DNA from: Lotus japonicus
Lineage: Eukaryota; Streptophyta; Magnoliopsida; Fabales; Fabaceae
Direction: 5' to 3'
NCBI RefSeq assembly: GCF_012489685.1
Contig: NC_080044.1
Span: 74,510,732-74,574,731, forward strand
DNA: 64,000 bases
Each line of letters begins with the position of its first letter. Position 1 is the stretch's first letter. Below the pieces are notes generated by a model, which saw only the letters and a program-made list of their open reading frames with translations, was not told the origin of the DNA and ran no database searches. Below, piece by piece: positions 35,200-48,152 of this stretch. A program made the position numbers and the translations under genes.

Positions 35200-37078
35200 C
35201 TTGGACCCCAGACCAGAACACAACAACAGCAAAGACACAGCCGAACCTCAAGGTTATAAAAACCTCTTGCTTACAATAAAAAATTAAAAAATAAATAAAA
35301 TTTCAGGAGGTGGTGGGGTCCGTATAAGCAGGAAGTGCATAATGACTAAAACGGCCCTATAGTTGTCGTTTAATGCTGGTCAAACGGCGTTGACCAAGAT
35401 CCGCCCCGTCGTCCTGCGTAAACGTGAAAACGGGGCTCCTCTTTTGTACTGTAAAATGCTTCTCCCTTGTCTTTACGCATTTGTATGGATTTTTCAACAC
35501 TCTCACTTTCTCTTTCTCTTTCTCTTTTTTCTCTTTTTTATTTTCATGTTTTTTCTTTTTCTGTTTGACCTAATATGAAATGCTTGGGGTTGTTTTGAAA
35601 GGGGTTAAATTTGTTTCGATTATTTTTACACGTAAAAAAATTAACTGAAGCAATTTTTTGTGTAACTGAACTTTTATGCGTGGTTGCCACTCGCAAGTTT
35701 TTGTGCGTGGTATTTCAGCGACCACAGATATGAAGTGGAGTGGGCAATTTTCAGATACTGAAATTTTTAGATCACTTGTTTTACTTGCATTTCATTTTTT
35801 TACTACCCTAATTTAACCCTAAAAATCCGCTAATTTATCACCACAAGGTAACATATATAGAAGGAGATTAATTTTAAAACAATCTCTTTTATATTTTTAT
35901 TTTTTTTATACATCGGAAAATTTTTTTTTTTATTGTTCCAGCATATCTTTTTCTTTTTCTTTTTTCCACATGATTTATTTTGTCTTTTATGTCTATTGAA
36001 AATGAGCTAGATACATTCATAATTTGTTTTCCTATTAGGTACATTCATAATTATCATTTATGTAATAGCCATTTTTAAGTTAAATTTCTTTGCCAAGAAA
36101 CAATTGCTGGCATACCTTAAAAGGAAAAACAAATGCTGACATAATGCTCTTTATTTCGAACGGTGGAATGTGGATGCAGCTATTCAATTTTTTTTTTCCT
36201 TTTCAAAAATAACTACTTAGTCATTGTCATGGGAGTGTTTTAAAAAAAAGTAAAATTATTAAGGAGATTTAAAGATATAATTTACCAATTAACATTTTTT
36301 TTATTTCAAAGATGAATCTACCTTCTTCTTTTTTTACATTAAAAAGATAAATTGCACAAGGATTGATCTGGACCTCCCTCACCCAATCAACATATCTCTA
36401 GCTCTTATCACTTGAGCTATCATTTTGTGACATCTAGCTTCTTGTCGGGTTTGTAGAGGCTATATAATTGTAATACCAATTTCTAAAATTTAAAACAAAT
36501 TTTAATGTCAGTTTTATAAATTTAATTATTTCATACACATTTTTAAGTATAAAACTAACTCAAAACACAAATTTCCATTTCCATTTTCTTATAAAATTCT
36601 TTCTTTTAAAGATTATACTGATTTATAGTTGTACTTTAAATAAAAATAATAATGTTTTGCTCATTTTTTCTTTTAAAAAATCCAACGAAGTTCTTCAAAC
36701 CTGAAAGCACGTTGGACTCTTGGAAGTGAGGAAAAGTCTCCAAAGTGTCAGCTCAGACCACCACTGTCTCAGGTCGTCTTCTCTGGTGAGCTCTCGTCAA
36801 AAAGTTTCCTGATTGCATATTTGTACTTGTCTTGTTGTTCTATGAGCTCAAATAACCTTGGTTTTGAAGAAAATTATGATTTTTTCCTTTATGAAGCTTT
36901 GCATATGTGTTATGTGTTATATGAGCAGGAAAGGAAAGAAGCTAGGAAGCTTGAAGAGAAGTGAAACAAGTTCACATCTCCTCAGCATTGGACTCTTGGA
37001 AGATGATGAGTTACGTCCGAGCCGCCTTTGGTCTTGCATGTCCTTCATCATGTGTTATGGATAATTATTATTGTTGTG
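35200..37078. other. Intergenic region with an unrecognised exon-like segment
   Basis: About 35500-36650 is pyrimidine- and AT-rich without gene signals. At 36690-37070 the base composition becomes gene-like. The phrase TTGGACTCTTGGAAG occurs twice (36711 and about 36988), and an acceptor-like GAGCAG is followed by a charged frame (ERKEARKLEEK). I cannot assign it; it may be the 3' end of a decayed gene, interrupted downstream by the hAT-like element. Confidence 0.3.
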
Positions 37079-37086
37079 GCTGAGAT

Positions 37087-37903
37087 CAGGGGCGGAGCCA
37101 GCGTCCGGCGACCCTGGGCACTTGCCCGAGCTCCTGGCGTGGCTCCGTTGGAACATCTGGGTAGGGCCACAGGTCTGCAGTGGTGCAGTTCAGGGCTGTA
37201 GGGGCAAATTTTTCTCTAGATCTGGTCTTCTGCTGCTGCCACCAAGTACCCAAACCTCCATTAGCCGAACTTGCTGCTGCCACCAAGTCCTGTCTGGGTT
37301 TGTTTGTGGCTGCGTGGTCTTTTTTCTTCTCTCCACTTTGCTCTGTTTTTTCCTTTGTTCACTTTTTTGCTCTGTTTTTTCCTTTCTTCTAACGGTGGGG
37401 GGGCGTGTGCAGTGTTGTGAAGAAAAAACAAAGGGTGAGAGAAAGAGATGGTTAATAAATTGGGTAATATTAATGTGTGTCTTTATGGTTTTGTTTGTTG
37501 TTACGTATCTGATAGTCTAATTTTTTTTTGTTACGTAGTTGATCTCATTATCAAAATATATTAATTGATCTTTTATCATTTTTTTTTTCATATTCCACAT
37601 ACTTTTATTTGAAACAATTATGAGATTAGTGGATTGAGTGGGAGTGGGAGTGGGACAATGGGAGAAAGAAAATAAAATTTATATTTTCACTAACTCGTAC
37701 CGGTGCGTATGGCAAATCTGATAATTATGGAGACCTATATGTTTCACGTTGCAACACCGTAATGCCCGCAACCAGAACACCTGCAACCGCAACCTTAATC
37801 GCAATTTAAAAAAAAAAATCTGAAGCAGACGTCAGGTGTGGGCAGTAGTTAGGCTTAGACTTAATCTTGCCCAGGCTCCACAAAAATCCTGGCTCCGCCT
37901 CTG
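37087..37903. mobile_element. Non-autonomous hAT-like element (817 bp)
   Basis: Inverted termini CAGGGGCGGAGCCAG and CTGGCTCCGCCTCTG are flanked by the perfect 8-bp duplication GCTGAGAT (37079-37086 and 37904-37911). Both features fit the hAT superfamily. The interior has a 149-codon frame (37071-37520, plus) running from the flank into the element; it shows no transposase motif. The subterminal CTTGCCC.../...GGGCAGTAG text is similar on both sides. The perfect duplication suggests a recent insertion. Confidence 0.88.
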
Positions 37904-37911
37904 GCTGAGAT

Positions 37912-40461
37912 GAAAACCCAAAGATTAGTGGGAAAGTAGCTTAATTTTGCTAATTCAGTTGGATAGTTAAAGGATGACCCTAGAATTCATGTTAATCAAG
38001 TTAGAGTTTTGGTAATTGACTGAAATTAATTATTAGCCATAAAAGAAAAATAAGGACCTAACCCATGTGCTTTAGAGAGAATGTGTGCATAATAAATAAA
38101 TAGAAACGCGCACAAAAGGCCCAACCATCTCTTTTCTCATCTCATTCACATTGTGACGCACAAACACCCTTGCAACCTCTCAACCAAACACTCTTATACT
38201 CCCCTTGCATCGCGCAAACACATCATAAAGATATCCCTAGCATCCTAGTATGCCACCTTGTGCTTCAACCCTAGCATTCTTCCCATCCAAGCGCAACCAA
38301 CCCCACCAAGTCCCATACCTCCCCTTCATCGCAACAACTAGTGTCACTATCATGAATAAGACACACTTCTTCTTTTGTTTTACTCCTACATTTCATCTTC
38401 CTTCTCTTTCGAAGAACATCCTTTGTAGCACCTATATATGTTGCATGCTTCACCGTCATCGAGTTAGAAGAACCTTTAGTGGATATGCTCGAAATCGCAA
38501 TCCTCGCCTCCAATATGCTCCACTGTGACTTGAAGTGTTAATAACCACCTTTGATCTGCTACATCAAGAACAATTCTGTTTTTTCTCACTCTCACTTCTT
38601 TTTTTGTGTTTTTTTATCATAATGAAATATGTTTCTCTCTTGTCTCCATTTCTGTGTTTTGAATATTTTTTCAAGTTTTTTTTTTTAATTTTTGATTGTG
38701 TGCATCCGCATGAGTCCACTTAAATGAACCCTAACTCATTTAACCCGTTAAAACCGATATGGTCGTCGTACGGTTGCAGTCCTAATTTTTTTTTAGGTAA
38801 GCCAAATAATATTAATGGGAGTACTAATGGGTACAGTTGAAAATAGTTTTTTTTTCTAGTAGGAAATCAAACAAAACAAAAAAGTAGATAGAGGATGTGT
38901 GGGCATCCGCGCGACACAATTCCTCAATGGCTCCATGTTGGCCTTAATTTGGCGTCGGTGTAACGACCGGTGCAAGTAACAAATGATGCACAGGATCGGA
39001 TTTAAAGTGCATGCCTTTACGATGTAATGAAATACTTATTAGCATAAGAAGGGGCTAGATCGAGCAACCAAGAAACATATGCTCAATCATATTCTAGATG
39101 AAAAGTGTGAATTATGTTGGTTTTATCTTGGCTATCTATATTTACTACACGTACAATTACATATTCCGATATTCGTTTCATTAATTAATGAAGATGACCT
39201 GTTTTGAAATCATCCCTTTTTTTTTCCTTCTTTTCCTTTTCACTAGTTTCTGTTAAGAACAGATAAACGTACACGTCCTACATTAATTTCTTAGACGTAA
39301 TTGGCTTTTATATGTGTCCAATATACTATTGAAACTTTGAAACGTTGGTTTCAAGGAAACCTCTGTAGGACCTTATTGTATCAACCTCCCTGTTGTGAAA
39401 TAGTTCCCCCATTGATTGTCAATTCGAATGCATGGGCTATGTCTCATCTTATCGCAACAGCTTGAATATCAATATCTCATGTTTGAGAGATCGACATTGA
39501 CGACCCGACCCGACCCTTAACTGTAAATAAAAATGATTTGTGTACACTAATTTTTTTATAACACCAGCGATACATAACTTGTAAGTGTTTAAAACGGTTA
39601 CAAACTACAATACTATAAAAATAGTAATGGGTCGCTGATGTCAAAAAAAAAAAAACAGATCGATGTACACAAATTAGGGTGAATTCTTGAAGCGGAGCCC
39701 CTAAACTTAGCGGGTATAAGAAGATTGTGACGTGTGGGTATGTGATTAAAGCAAGTAGTAGCTAGTAAAAGATTATATATATCACGCAGCTATGATTTGA
39801 GTCTAAGGTAAGGTCTATCTACTCCTACTCTATCGATCTCATAATACCGTACGTTCATCATATTGCTCGTACGCCCCATTATACCATTAGATATATCTTT
39901 CCTATTTCAATTTGGCCTCTCCACCATGCGACGACCTACACGTCTATCCTATATGTCTCCACATAAAGAGATGTTCAAATCTAACTATGAAACCATGTTC
40001 ACACATTATTACTACCTCATCCAAATTTCCAATAGAACCACAAACGTCTAGTCTGTTCACCCATTCAGACATCAAGTTGGGAGATAAAGAATTGTTTATC
40101 CGCAACAAACAGCAAAAAAGGCCTTTTGGATGTTTAAGATTTTTTCAATTGTTATATTAACATTTTGAATACCTTACACTCAAATAATATTTTTTAATAA
40201 AATTTAATTTGCTTAAAAAATTTGATATTTTTCTATCCCAAAAAGTGTAACATAAAATTTACAAAAATATTACAGGTACACATGTTTTTTTAACAATATG
40301 CAACCGACACACATTACTAGTAATTTTTAACTGTTAATAAACTTTCCAGATCGAGGTTTTATTGATACATATTAGAGAAATTGGTACAAGGACTATGTTC
40401 ACACCAGAGGCTTTAGTTGGTCACTGCTGTTTGGCATAATTGCTTGGTATATGGGGAAGGA
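37912..40461. other. Gene-free region
   Basis: Open frames at 38250-38528 (+), 38535-38723 (+) and 39863-40160 (+) are low-complexity and resemble no family. There is scattered polypyrimidine and (T)n sequence. A CCCGACCCGACCC tract lies near 39505. No transposon ends were identified. Confidence 0.4.
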
Positions 40462-40480
40462 CTGTTGTGATCTGGATTTT

Positions 40481-42454
40481 TTTTTGAAAGGCCAAAAATA
40501 TATTAACAAGCATAAGATGTGCAAACAAACAGAATACAATGTTTAAGGTGCATAGGCTCAGATAACCGACCCATAAGTAGCACGATAACTGAGCAATATA
40601 ACAAGTTACATGAAAAAAATACCAACCCCAACAAAGCCAATAGAACCAAAACGGAAGAATTCCTTTAATTCCCCATCATACAAATTTGAGGTTCTGTAAT
40701 CCACTCATAAAATGAGGATTTGAAGCTTTGCAACAGAGATTTGAGCCACAACCAGGATCTCAATTTCACCAGTTCTACTAATTCTTCCAGATTCAATTGT
40801 TCCCTTTTGAAGACCACTGCATTCCTATGAATCCAAATGCTCCAAATAACGGCGAGCCAAATTGTCCTCTAGCACAACCTTTGCTTTCTATTTTTACCCC
40901 AGTTTTCATTTTGTATAAAGTGAGTATTATAATCTACTGGCAGCACTGTTTTTATCCCTAACCATGCATAGTAGCTCATCCAAATCTTATATGAGAACTT
41001 GCAGCCCAAGAATAAATGACTTACATTTTCCAATTGTTGGGAGCAAAGAAAGCAATTGCCACTTCTACTGTTATCCATATCTACTCCCCTCTGAATCAGA
41101 TTGTCCAACGTTGGTAGCCTTCCATGTGCAACCCTCCACGCATGACAAGCAACCTTAGAAGGAACCAGACCTCGCCACACTTCTTTGAAAAAACAGTAGC
41201 TGTCCTCATGAGTAAACTGATCCAAGTATGCTGATTTCACTGAATATCGTCGCTCCGGATCATTGTTCCATTGCCAAGAATCCTTCACATTTCTCTGGAT
41301 CTGAACTGAAGATAAAACCTGCATTAAATTATCTAAAATCTGCTGCTCATGCGCAAACATATTTCTTCTCCACCTTAGCTTCCATACCCAACCCTCCACC
41401 CCCCATTCCCCCAACTCCGCCACTAAACAATTCTTTTGAACAGACATGTCATACAACCTTTTGAATTTCTGTTTAAGACATTCCCCTCTTACCCAGCGCT
41501 CCTCCCAAAACCTTACTGACCCGCCATCCCCCACTACCCTCTTCAAATTTTCTTGAAACCACCCCCCCCTTCTCACTGCACTCCCCGATCATCCCTAGAT
41601 CCTTCCACCAATTTGACCCCTTCCCAAAGCATAACTCTTCACCAACCCATACTCCAGCCCCATACTTCGACCCAAGAACCCTTCCCCACAAGTTATCTCT
41701 CACTCAACACCCTCCACCTCAACTTACCTAATAATGCTCTATTGAATGCTATAATGTCTTTTACTCCCAACCCACCCTGCTCCTTTGGCCTACACACTGT
41801 GTCCCAGCTGACCCATGCTATTTTCCTTTCATTCTCACTCCCTCCCCACAAAAAAGCCCGCTGCAACTTTTTAATATGGTTAGCTACAGATAACAGTATT
41901 TTATAGAAAGATAAATAAAAGAGAGGGATGGAACTAAGTACCGAGTTCAAGAGGCAAAGACGACCGCCAAAGGAAAGGTGCTTCATCTTCCAAGGGGTCA
42001 ATCTCTTCTTAATCTTCCGGCACAGGTTCCCATGTAGCTACCTTCCTCGGGTTTGCACCCACCTCAATCCCCAAATACACAAAAGGTATCTGCATAACCT
42101 TACAATTAAGAAAATTTGCAAATTCTCCCACCACCATTTCTTCCGCTGCTATTCCCGCCAACTTACTTTTGAAAAAAATTACCTTTAGACCTGAGATCAG
42201 TTCAAACCATCTCAAAACACCTTTGATGGTGTAAATATTCTCCAAGGACATGTCCCCAATGATTAAAGTATCATCTGCATACTGAATGTGAGAGACTTCA
42301 ACCTTACTAATTTCACTGCTTCCCTCATCAACCCTCCTAACCCCTCAGCCACAATCAGGAAAAGAAAAGGAGCAATCGGGTCGCCCTGTCTCAAACCTTT
42401 TTTCATTTTAAACTCGCTAGATGGACTTCCATTTACTAAAACCGACACCGACAC
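40481..42454 (-). mobile_element. 5'-truncated L1-type LINE, copy 2
   Basis: The insertion is bounded by a perfect 19-bp target duplication, CTGTTGTGATCTGGATTTT (40462-40480 and 42455-42473). The poly(A) tail is seen as T bases directly after the left duplication. Inside, the minus strand encodes the LINE ORF2 from within the reverse transcriptase (VLVNGSPSSEFKM, GLRQGDPIAPFLF) to the C-terminus. The 5' break is inside the RT domain, so about a third more is missing than in copy 1. Long stretches of the two copies are nearly identical at the DNA level (for example AGTACCGAGTTCAAGAGGCA), so both come from one recently active family. Confidence 0.95.
40690..42454 (-). pseudogene. LINE ORF2 remnant with multiple frameshifts
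   Basis: The minus-strand reading passes through frames 42505-42263 (only its 3' part is LINE), 42251-42009, 42001-41693, 41703-41473 and 41576-40869. Recognisable landmarks are RGLRQGDPIAPFLF-type RT motif, WKMKHLSFGGRLCLLNSVLS, GGLGVKDIIAFNRALLGK, YSVKSAYL and the C-x2-C / H-x4-C zinc cluster (CFLCSQQ, SHLFLGC). The region around the YADD box (about 42270-42310) is damaged: the frame reads SLTFSMQMIL where copy 1 has QYADDSLI. At least four frame changes make it inactive. Confidence 0.9.
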
Positions 42455-42594
42455 CTGTTGTGATCTGGATTTTGATAAGAGGACTACTATGTCAGAAACT
42501 ATCATTATTTTAATCCCCAGTTTTGCTTCCCAAGTGATGCATAATCTTTCCCTCCTCGATAAACCAATTTCTCTAAAGTAGTCGGAACAATTAA

Positions 42595-42950
42595 ATGCTT
42601 GGTCCCCCAGAGATGGAACGTGGAAGCTTCACTGATGGCTCTGTTATCCAGTCGGATCTTAGGGCTGCAAGGGGAGGTCTGCTGAGGGATTGTCTGGGTA
42701 GAGTGCTTGGTGGTTTCTCCTCCTTTTTTGGCCTTTGCAATCCTGTGAGGGCTAAGTTGTGGGGCGTTCTTAAAAGTTTGTGCCTCGCCTCCTCTCTTCT
42801 CCCCTACCCCGCCAATGATTGTGGCCGGATATGATTAGGGAGATTCAGCACATGGCGGCACTGGATTTTCCATGAAGCTAACCGCTATGCAGACCACTTA
42901 GTCAGGCACTCAGGCTTGAATATACCGCTCAAGTTGAGGAGTTTAATAAA
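42595..42950 (+). pseudogene. RNase H-like domain relic of an older retroelement
   Basis: The plus-strand frame reads FTDGSVIQSDLRAARGGLLR, then GRVLGGFSSFFG and VRAKLWGVLKSLCLA. This is the typical start of the plant RNase H-like (RVT_3) domain (catalytic Asp in TDGS, then GG-x-LRD-x-x-G-x-x-x-GGFS and RAELWG-like). After a frame change the text continues FHEANRYADHLVRHSGL, the C-terminal catalytic segment. It is on the strand opposite LINE copy 2 and begins 120 bp beyond its target duplication, so LINE copy 2 landed next to an older element. Confidence 0.65.
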
Positions 42951-42961
42951 GACTTTGAGCA

Positions 42962-43256
42962 TGTTTGATTGCAGTTTTCATTTTAAGTTTTTAAAATAGT
43001 TTTCAAAAACAGTTTTTAAAAACAGTTTTTCAGAAGAAGAAAACAGTTTAAATTGCATGTTTTTGAAAATTTAGAAAACTGATATCTGAAAACTAAAAAC
43101 TGAAACTGAAAACATTTTTTTTCTTGTTTTGGATTTTCAATTTTAAAACTAAAAAATGAGAATTGTTTTCATAAACAGTTTTTGAAAATAAATCGTAACA
43201 AACAGGTTTTTATTTTTTTAAAACTGAAAACTGTTTTAAAAACAACAAACAAATAA
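42962..43256. mobile_element. MITE-like foldback element
   Basis: The left end CATGTTTGATTGCAGTTTT and the inverted right end (TTATTTGTTTGTTGTTTTT) are similar. The whole interior consists of AAACAGTTTT-type palindromic text that can fold on itself. No clear target duplication was seen; superfamily unknown. Confidence 0.45.
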
Positions 43257-45904
43257 GTCCTATGTTCCCGTTCCTCTTTTCAACTTAGGGATGGTGTTAT
43301 AGGGATTGCATTTCCTAGATTAGTTCCTTGGTCTTTTGGTTGTTTCTTTTGGGTTTTGCCTCGACAATGATAAAAAAAATTGTTACAACTAAAATTGATT
43401 GTTTTACTTTTTTCATTTTATTGCAAATTTTGGTTTGTGATTTATACATTACATGCTATAAATAGTACGGCCTGCTGGCCGATCCTACTATTGCCTATGT
43501 GTTCTCTTTTATTCGTGATAAACAAGATATGCATCTTATCCATATGTTGTCTTTTTTCCAAGTTATTCTCTTCTATTTTTCTGCCACAAATAAAATGTTA
43601 TGACTTCTATCCTTTATATTCATGCCACATTACATATGTCAATTGTCCGGGTTAACGTGTGTGCGAATGGAAAAAAATTTGAAAAGACAGAGAAAAAAAA
43701 AGGGGAATCGAATAAAAGATATTGTGACTCTATGGAATATGTATAATGGATTGTTTCACAAGTGATTGAGAAATTGCGAGAGGCTAAATTGAAGGCTCCA
43801 CGACATCGTGTGATGATGGCTCTCTCCATGGGCACCATGTATCAAGAGAAACTACTATACTAACTGTCTACCTAATTATAGACTGAAGTACTGAGAAAAA
43901 AAACTAAATAACCAAGCAAATTCAGCTAAATATGTGCGTCATTAACAATGAGCAGTTTTGAATTTGATGACACTCTTCCTCTAAAATGCATGCTATATAT
44001 TAAATGGGTTGTTGTGGGAAAAATGGATTGAAGCAGGTTGGGTATGAGTAATGGAGAATAGATATCCCCCAATTCTCCCACTTTTGAAAGGGAGACAATC
44101 ATACAAATTGATTCTGAAGGGTCTTAAGCTCCTTCCATTTTCCAACAACCGAACACTATGTCCAAATTTAATGTGTTACATTTAGAGTTATATGCATTTC
44201 TTATATTCTCTTCAAAGCACAATTCTTAATACATATGTGTGAGACTCAGATATCACTCGTACTTGAATTCTAAACATAAAATTCATCAAGTATTAACGAG
44301 AACAATTGATTTAGTTTCCTTTTATTGCCTTGTAATAAAAATGGCTAGCTGTTAGAGAATGGTCAGAAATGGTGTGTTAAAATGGAGATGGAGTGATGTA
44401 CATTGGAGTTGAGTGTTGACTGCTACAAGTGTCTAATAATAAGCAAGATAACTTGTTTGTTGGGAGAGAATGCGCTTAAAAAGGTAGGCTAAGGCTGCAA
44501 TCCAAGTAAAGTCCAAAGCAAACACCACTCCATCTAGCTAACAGAGAATGCAATTGCAAAATTGCATACCTTTTTCCTTTCTTTAACTTTCTCCAAATTT
44601 TGGAACAGAATCTGAATGAACTGTTAAAGAAAGAGAAAGAGAGATATTAAGTGGGACCCTGTTTTTGTTGGGAGGTTTCTGGACAGGCAAGTTGTTCCTC
44701 TGAGTGATGCACGGCTCTTGTCTAAACATGCCACGCGGAACCAATTTCCTTACGATGTTGTCTTGTCACGAGACTCACATGCCACGCAAGACAAAGTCTT
44801 AAGACGAGTACATGCTAAGTGTCGCAACGGAACGCCTCTCTGCTCCCTCTTAGCCTGCTTCATGAGTTCTGATTTGTGTGTACTTTTATTTTATTTTTTA
44901 TATTGGAAAGATAAATTTCATTAATCATGAATAAATCTTGAATCTCTTCCGTCCAACTCAAATGTCCATCAACTCCTACCATTTGAGCTATCATACGAGA
45001 ACTGTATAACGCTTTTGTGATAGTTAATTGACACTTGTAATTTGTGGCAATTAAAAATTAAAAATTACTCTTTAATTTGTGTAGTTTTTAACTGCCACAA
45101 TGGTTAATTGTCCATCGCAAAACAAGCGTACATATATTATTATTATTATTTTCTTAAAAATCAAATAAAAGAAGAAAAACGTATCTTACAATGTTTGTTG
45201 CCACTGTTGCTTTTTGGGTAATAATCATACGTTTTTTTCCATCTCAGGTAAGGAAGGAATTTTACTTTGAAAATGATTGGTTGCATTTGCCTTCCTTTGG
45301 GAGACCAATAATACTTCCTTTTGCTTCTTTTACAGCAACTAGAGGAATATGTAATTTCTTGATGCTTTGAAACCAATGAATGCGGAATTGTCAATTAACT
45401 TAAATGAGTTTGAGAGTTTAAAAGTAAGAGCGAAGAGTATGTGGTAAACAATGACTACCTCTGTATTTTGAAGCTTATAAAGAAAAGAAAAAAAAACCTC
45501 TGTATTTTGAAGATATAAATTTATTTTTATATATTTGCCTACTAATATTTGAAGATAATATATTAAATAAAAAATTCCAAATAATATCTTTGTGAAAATA
45601 ATAAATGAGGAGAGATTGTCGGTGTAATGAAAATGAACGAACACTTGGGGGCGACCGATGTAGGTGGGGAATGATTGTCGGTGTAATGAAAAGGAACGAA
45701 CAATGAGCGACTATGGGAAAGAATTTAGGCGAAGTAACACATTATTGAGTCGATCATGCACCCGAATGAGGGATATACTGACACTGCATAGGCATATGAT
45801 ATTATGCGATTGACTAAGACTTATAAGATTTTACTGGAACTACTCATTGTAACAAGGGTATCTTCTTTTCAGAAATCCAACTCATAACAACTCTAAGGTT
45901 AAGT
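43257..45904. other. Gene-free region
   Basis: No protein-like frame. A hairpin-forming segment at about 45013-45122 has arms TTGTGGCAATTAAAAA and TTTTTAACTGCCACAA, resembling subterminal repeats of CACTA or Mutator remnants. A 59-bp-spaced direct repeat (GATTGTCGGTGTAATGAAAA) occurs at 45614 and 45673. Confidence 0.4.
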
Positions 45905-46545
45905 CTTCTTTCCTTGGAGCAATTTGGGGATCGGTGACTTTCTGGAAAGTTTTCCTAAGGATTGTTTTGATGAGGATAAAGGGCGCCGAAAAGACTGGTG
46001 TTGTTACCTTGAGGTCAGTTGTCATATCAGGATATTACTAAGAGCCACATCTATTGATCTTGATGGTCACACTAAGGTTATTGACGTGATTGTACTTGAT
46101 CAAGCACCCATATAGGGGTTCGCCACAGCGTCAATGGCAGTGGTAAGGATGCGGTGAATACAATAGAGGTGAATATAGTGGTGGTGGAAGAGGAGGCGGA
46201 AGATGCATGGCCACACTAATTAAGTTTGTTGGTGTGATCAGACTTGATCAAGCACCTGTATAGGGAACTCACCAGAGTAGCAATGGCAATGGTAAGGATG
46301 CGATGGATACCGTAGAGGTGGATATAATGGCAGTGGAAGAGGATACGACAATAGTGATGGAGGTGATGTACACGACGAAAGGTACGGTGGGTCTTGTTAC
46401 AATTGTGCGGAAGAGGGTCACCTGGCTCGCGGGCGATTGAGATGGCGACGATGGAGGAAGGTACGGAGACAGTGGTGGTGGAAGCTACTCCGCTGTAGCG
46501 AGTCTGGGCATTTCACGAGGGTTTGCCTTTCCGGCGCATGTTGAA
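45905..46545 (+). pseudogene. Decayed cold-shock-domain / CCHC zinc-knuckle protein (CSP/GRP2-like)
   Basis: Plant cold-shock proteins bind RNA and DNA through an N-terminal cold-shock domain and Gly-rich regions with CCHC knuckles. Here LDGHTKVIDVIVLDQAPI (about 46060-46113) matches the end of the domain (family pattern DGRTKAVDVTGPDGAPV). A partial second copy of this segment lies at about 46220-46262. Then follow GGT/GGTGG-rich text, one complete knuckle, SCYNCAEEGHLAR (about 46393-46431, its last Cys lost), and a second, RCSESGHFTRVC, whose first Cys is missing. Stops and frame changes interrupt every segment, and no intron is seen. Two knuckles suggest a CSP2/GRP2-type parent. The earlier part of the domain is hard to recognise. 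Retroposed copy or decayed duplicate. Confidence 0.6.
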
Positions 46546-48152
46546 GTTTGTTACACTTGTTTGTTTTTTTAATCTTAATTTGAAGTTTATGTTTTAAAGT
46601 TGTGTTTTGGTGGATTTTCAAGCTGGGTTTTCATTCTCAAACTCTACAATAGTCGCGCTACCTCTTAGGTTTTTATGTTATTTATTAGCGAGATAAGAGT
46701 GTCAAGATGGGAGATTTATTGTTTTTAGGCTATACTATGGTTGAATTTTGTGAAATCTTGATATTACTCTTTGCAAGTAGAATTTGCTGGGATCTATTTT
46801 TGCTAGTATGAAACTTATGATTTCGTTTTGTCAAAAAATTAAGAAAAAAAAAGTTGTTAAAAAAAACTAATATCTCCCTATCTATACATCCTTCACCAAG
46901 ATTACAGTCAATATATATTGATTTATTTCCATATTGACAGAACACGGCCGATAATCATAACTTGACAAGGATATCCACCGAAATAGCCGTTCAATGGGAT
47001 TCATTTGGCACACGAACATGTGGCTGATGAACCTTTATCCAGTGAGGAGAAAGAAAGAAAAATTCGACACCTAAAAAGCAGGCCACAATTTTCCCAAAGA
47101 AGATAAGAAAAAAATCTAAAAAAATAATAAGATATGTGTTATATTTCATGTCACATGACCCATTCATCCCAGATAGCTTTTCTAAACCGTAAAGTTGACT
47201 ACGTGCCCTTATAATTGCCATTCATGGCAGCATCACACACGCACACATACACATTTGCCATGCATGCACCAACTGCGTCAAAGTCGATTGGTGTTTGTTT
47301 GGAATAATTAATAAACTAATCTAATATACAATATATAAATTAAATTAATACCAGAACCACATGAACCAAACAGAAAGGTTAATTTGTGCTATGATTGCGT
47401 CCACGAGTGATAGAGGAGGTTGGGATTTTTTTTTAGAGTGTGGTTGACGTAGAAAGATGTCAATTGCGTTTCCTCATACCGTACGCAGAGATTCATAGAA
47501 GGAATTAAAAGGGATTAAACAAACTAACCAAGTGAAGCAACAAACAAAGATCACTTTATTTATAAACTACTATGCATATTCCTCCTCATCTCACTGAAGT
47601 GATTTCAAGAGAGTTTGAACGAGACAAATGCTGAGGATGTTGCTTAACGCATTTGCCAAATACCACTTGTTCTATTTAGGGACCCTCGTGACTGGTGTGT
47701 GTGAGCATGTGCACGTGATGGAGGGAAGGATGCCATGATCTGAATAAAAGTAAAAACGACGGTTGAGTAGTAGTTGAGTGTGGCCTAAGCCACATATTGC
47801 TTGTTTAACTGGTGTTACATGACTTGTATTGTTAATTAGTGTCATCTCGTTTCATTATTAAGACACTGCTGCCACATCAAACTTGTAAACCCTATCTTTG
47901 AGTTCGAGCTAGCTATAGCTAGTTGGTTCAGATTGTGATAAGGAATAGATTAACCAATTTTGACTGAAAACAAAATTGGATCGATCTGTTGAATGAAAAA
48001 ACCTCCATACAGTAAATTTTGCGTTTTCACCCAAAAATATTCTTATTATTCGCTCATGCCAAACTCTACCAACTATCTCATGGTGATGATTGATTTACCA
48101 CTTATATATGGACTTATTTGATCATAACTGTAATTAATGTGAATTCCTTAAT

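Noticed and set aside
43380..43655. 91-codon Cys/Leu/Phe-rich frame
   Set aside because: Composition is that of translated T-rich DNA; no supporting signals.
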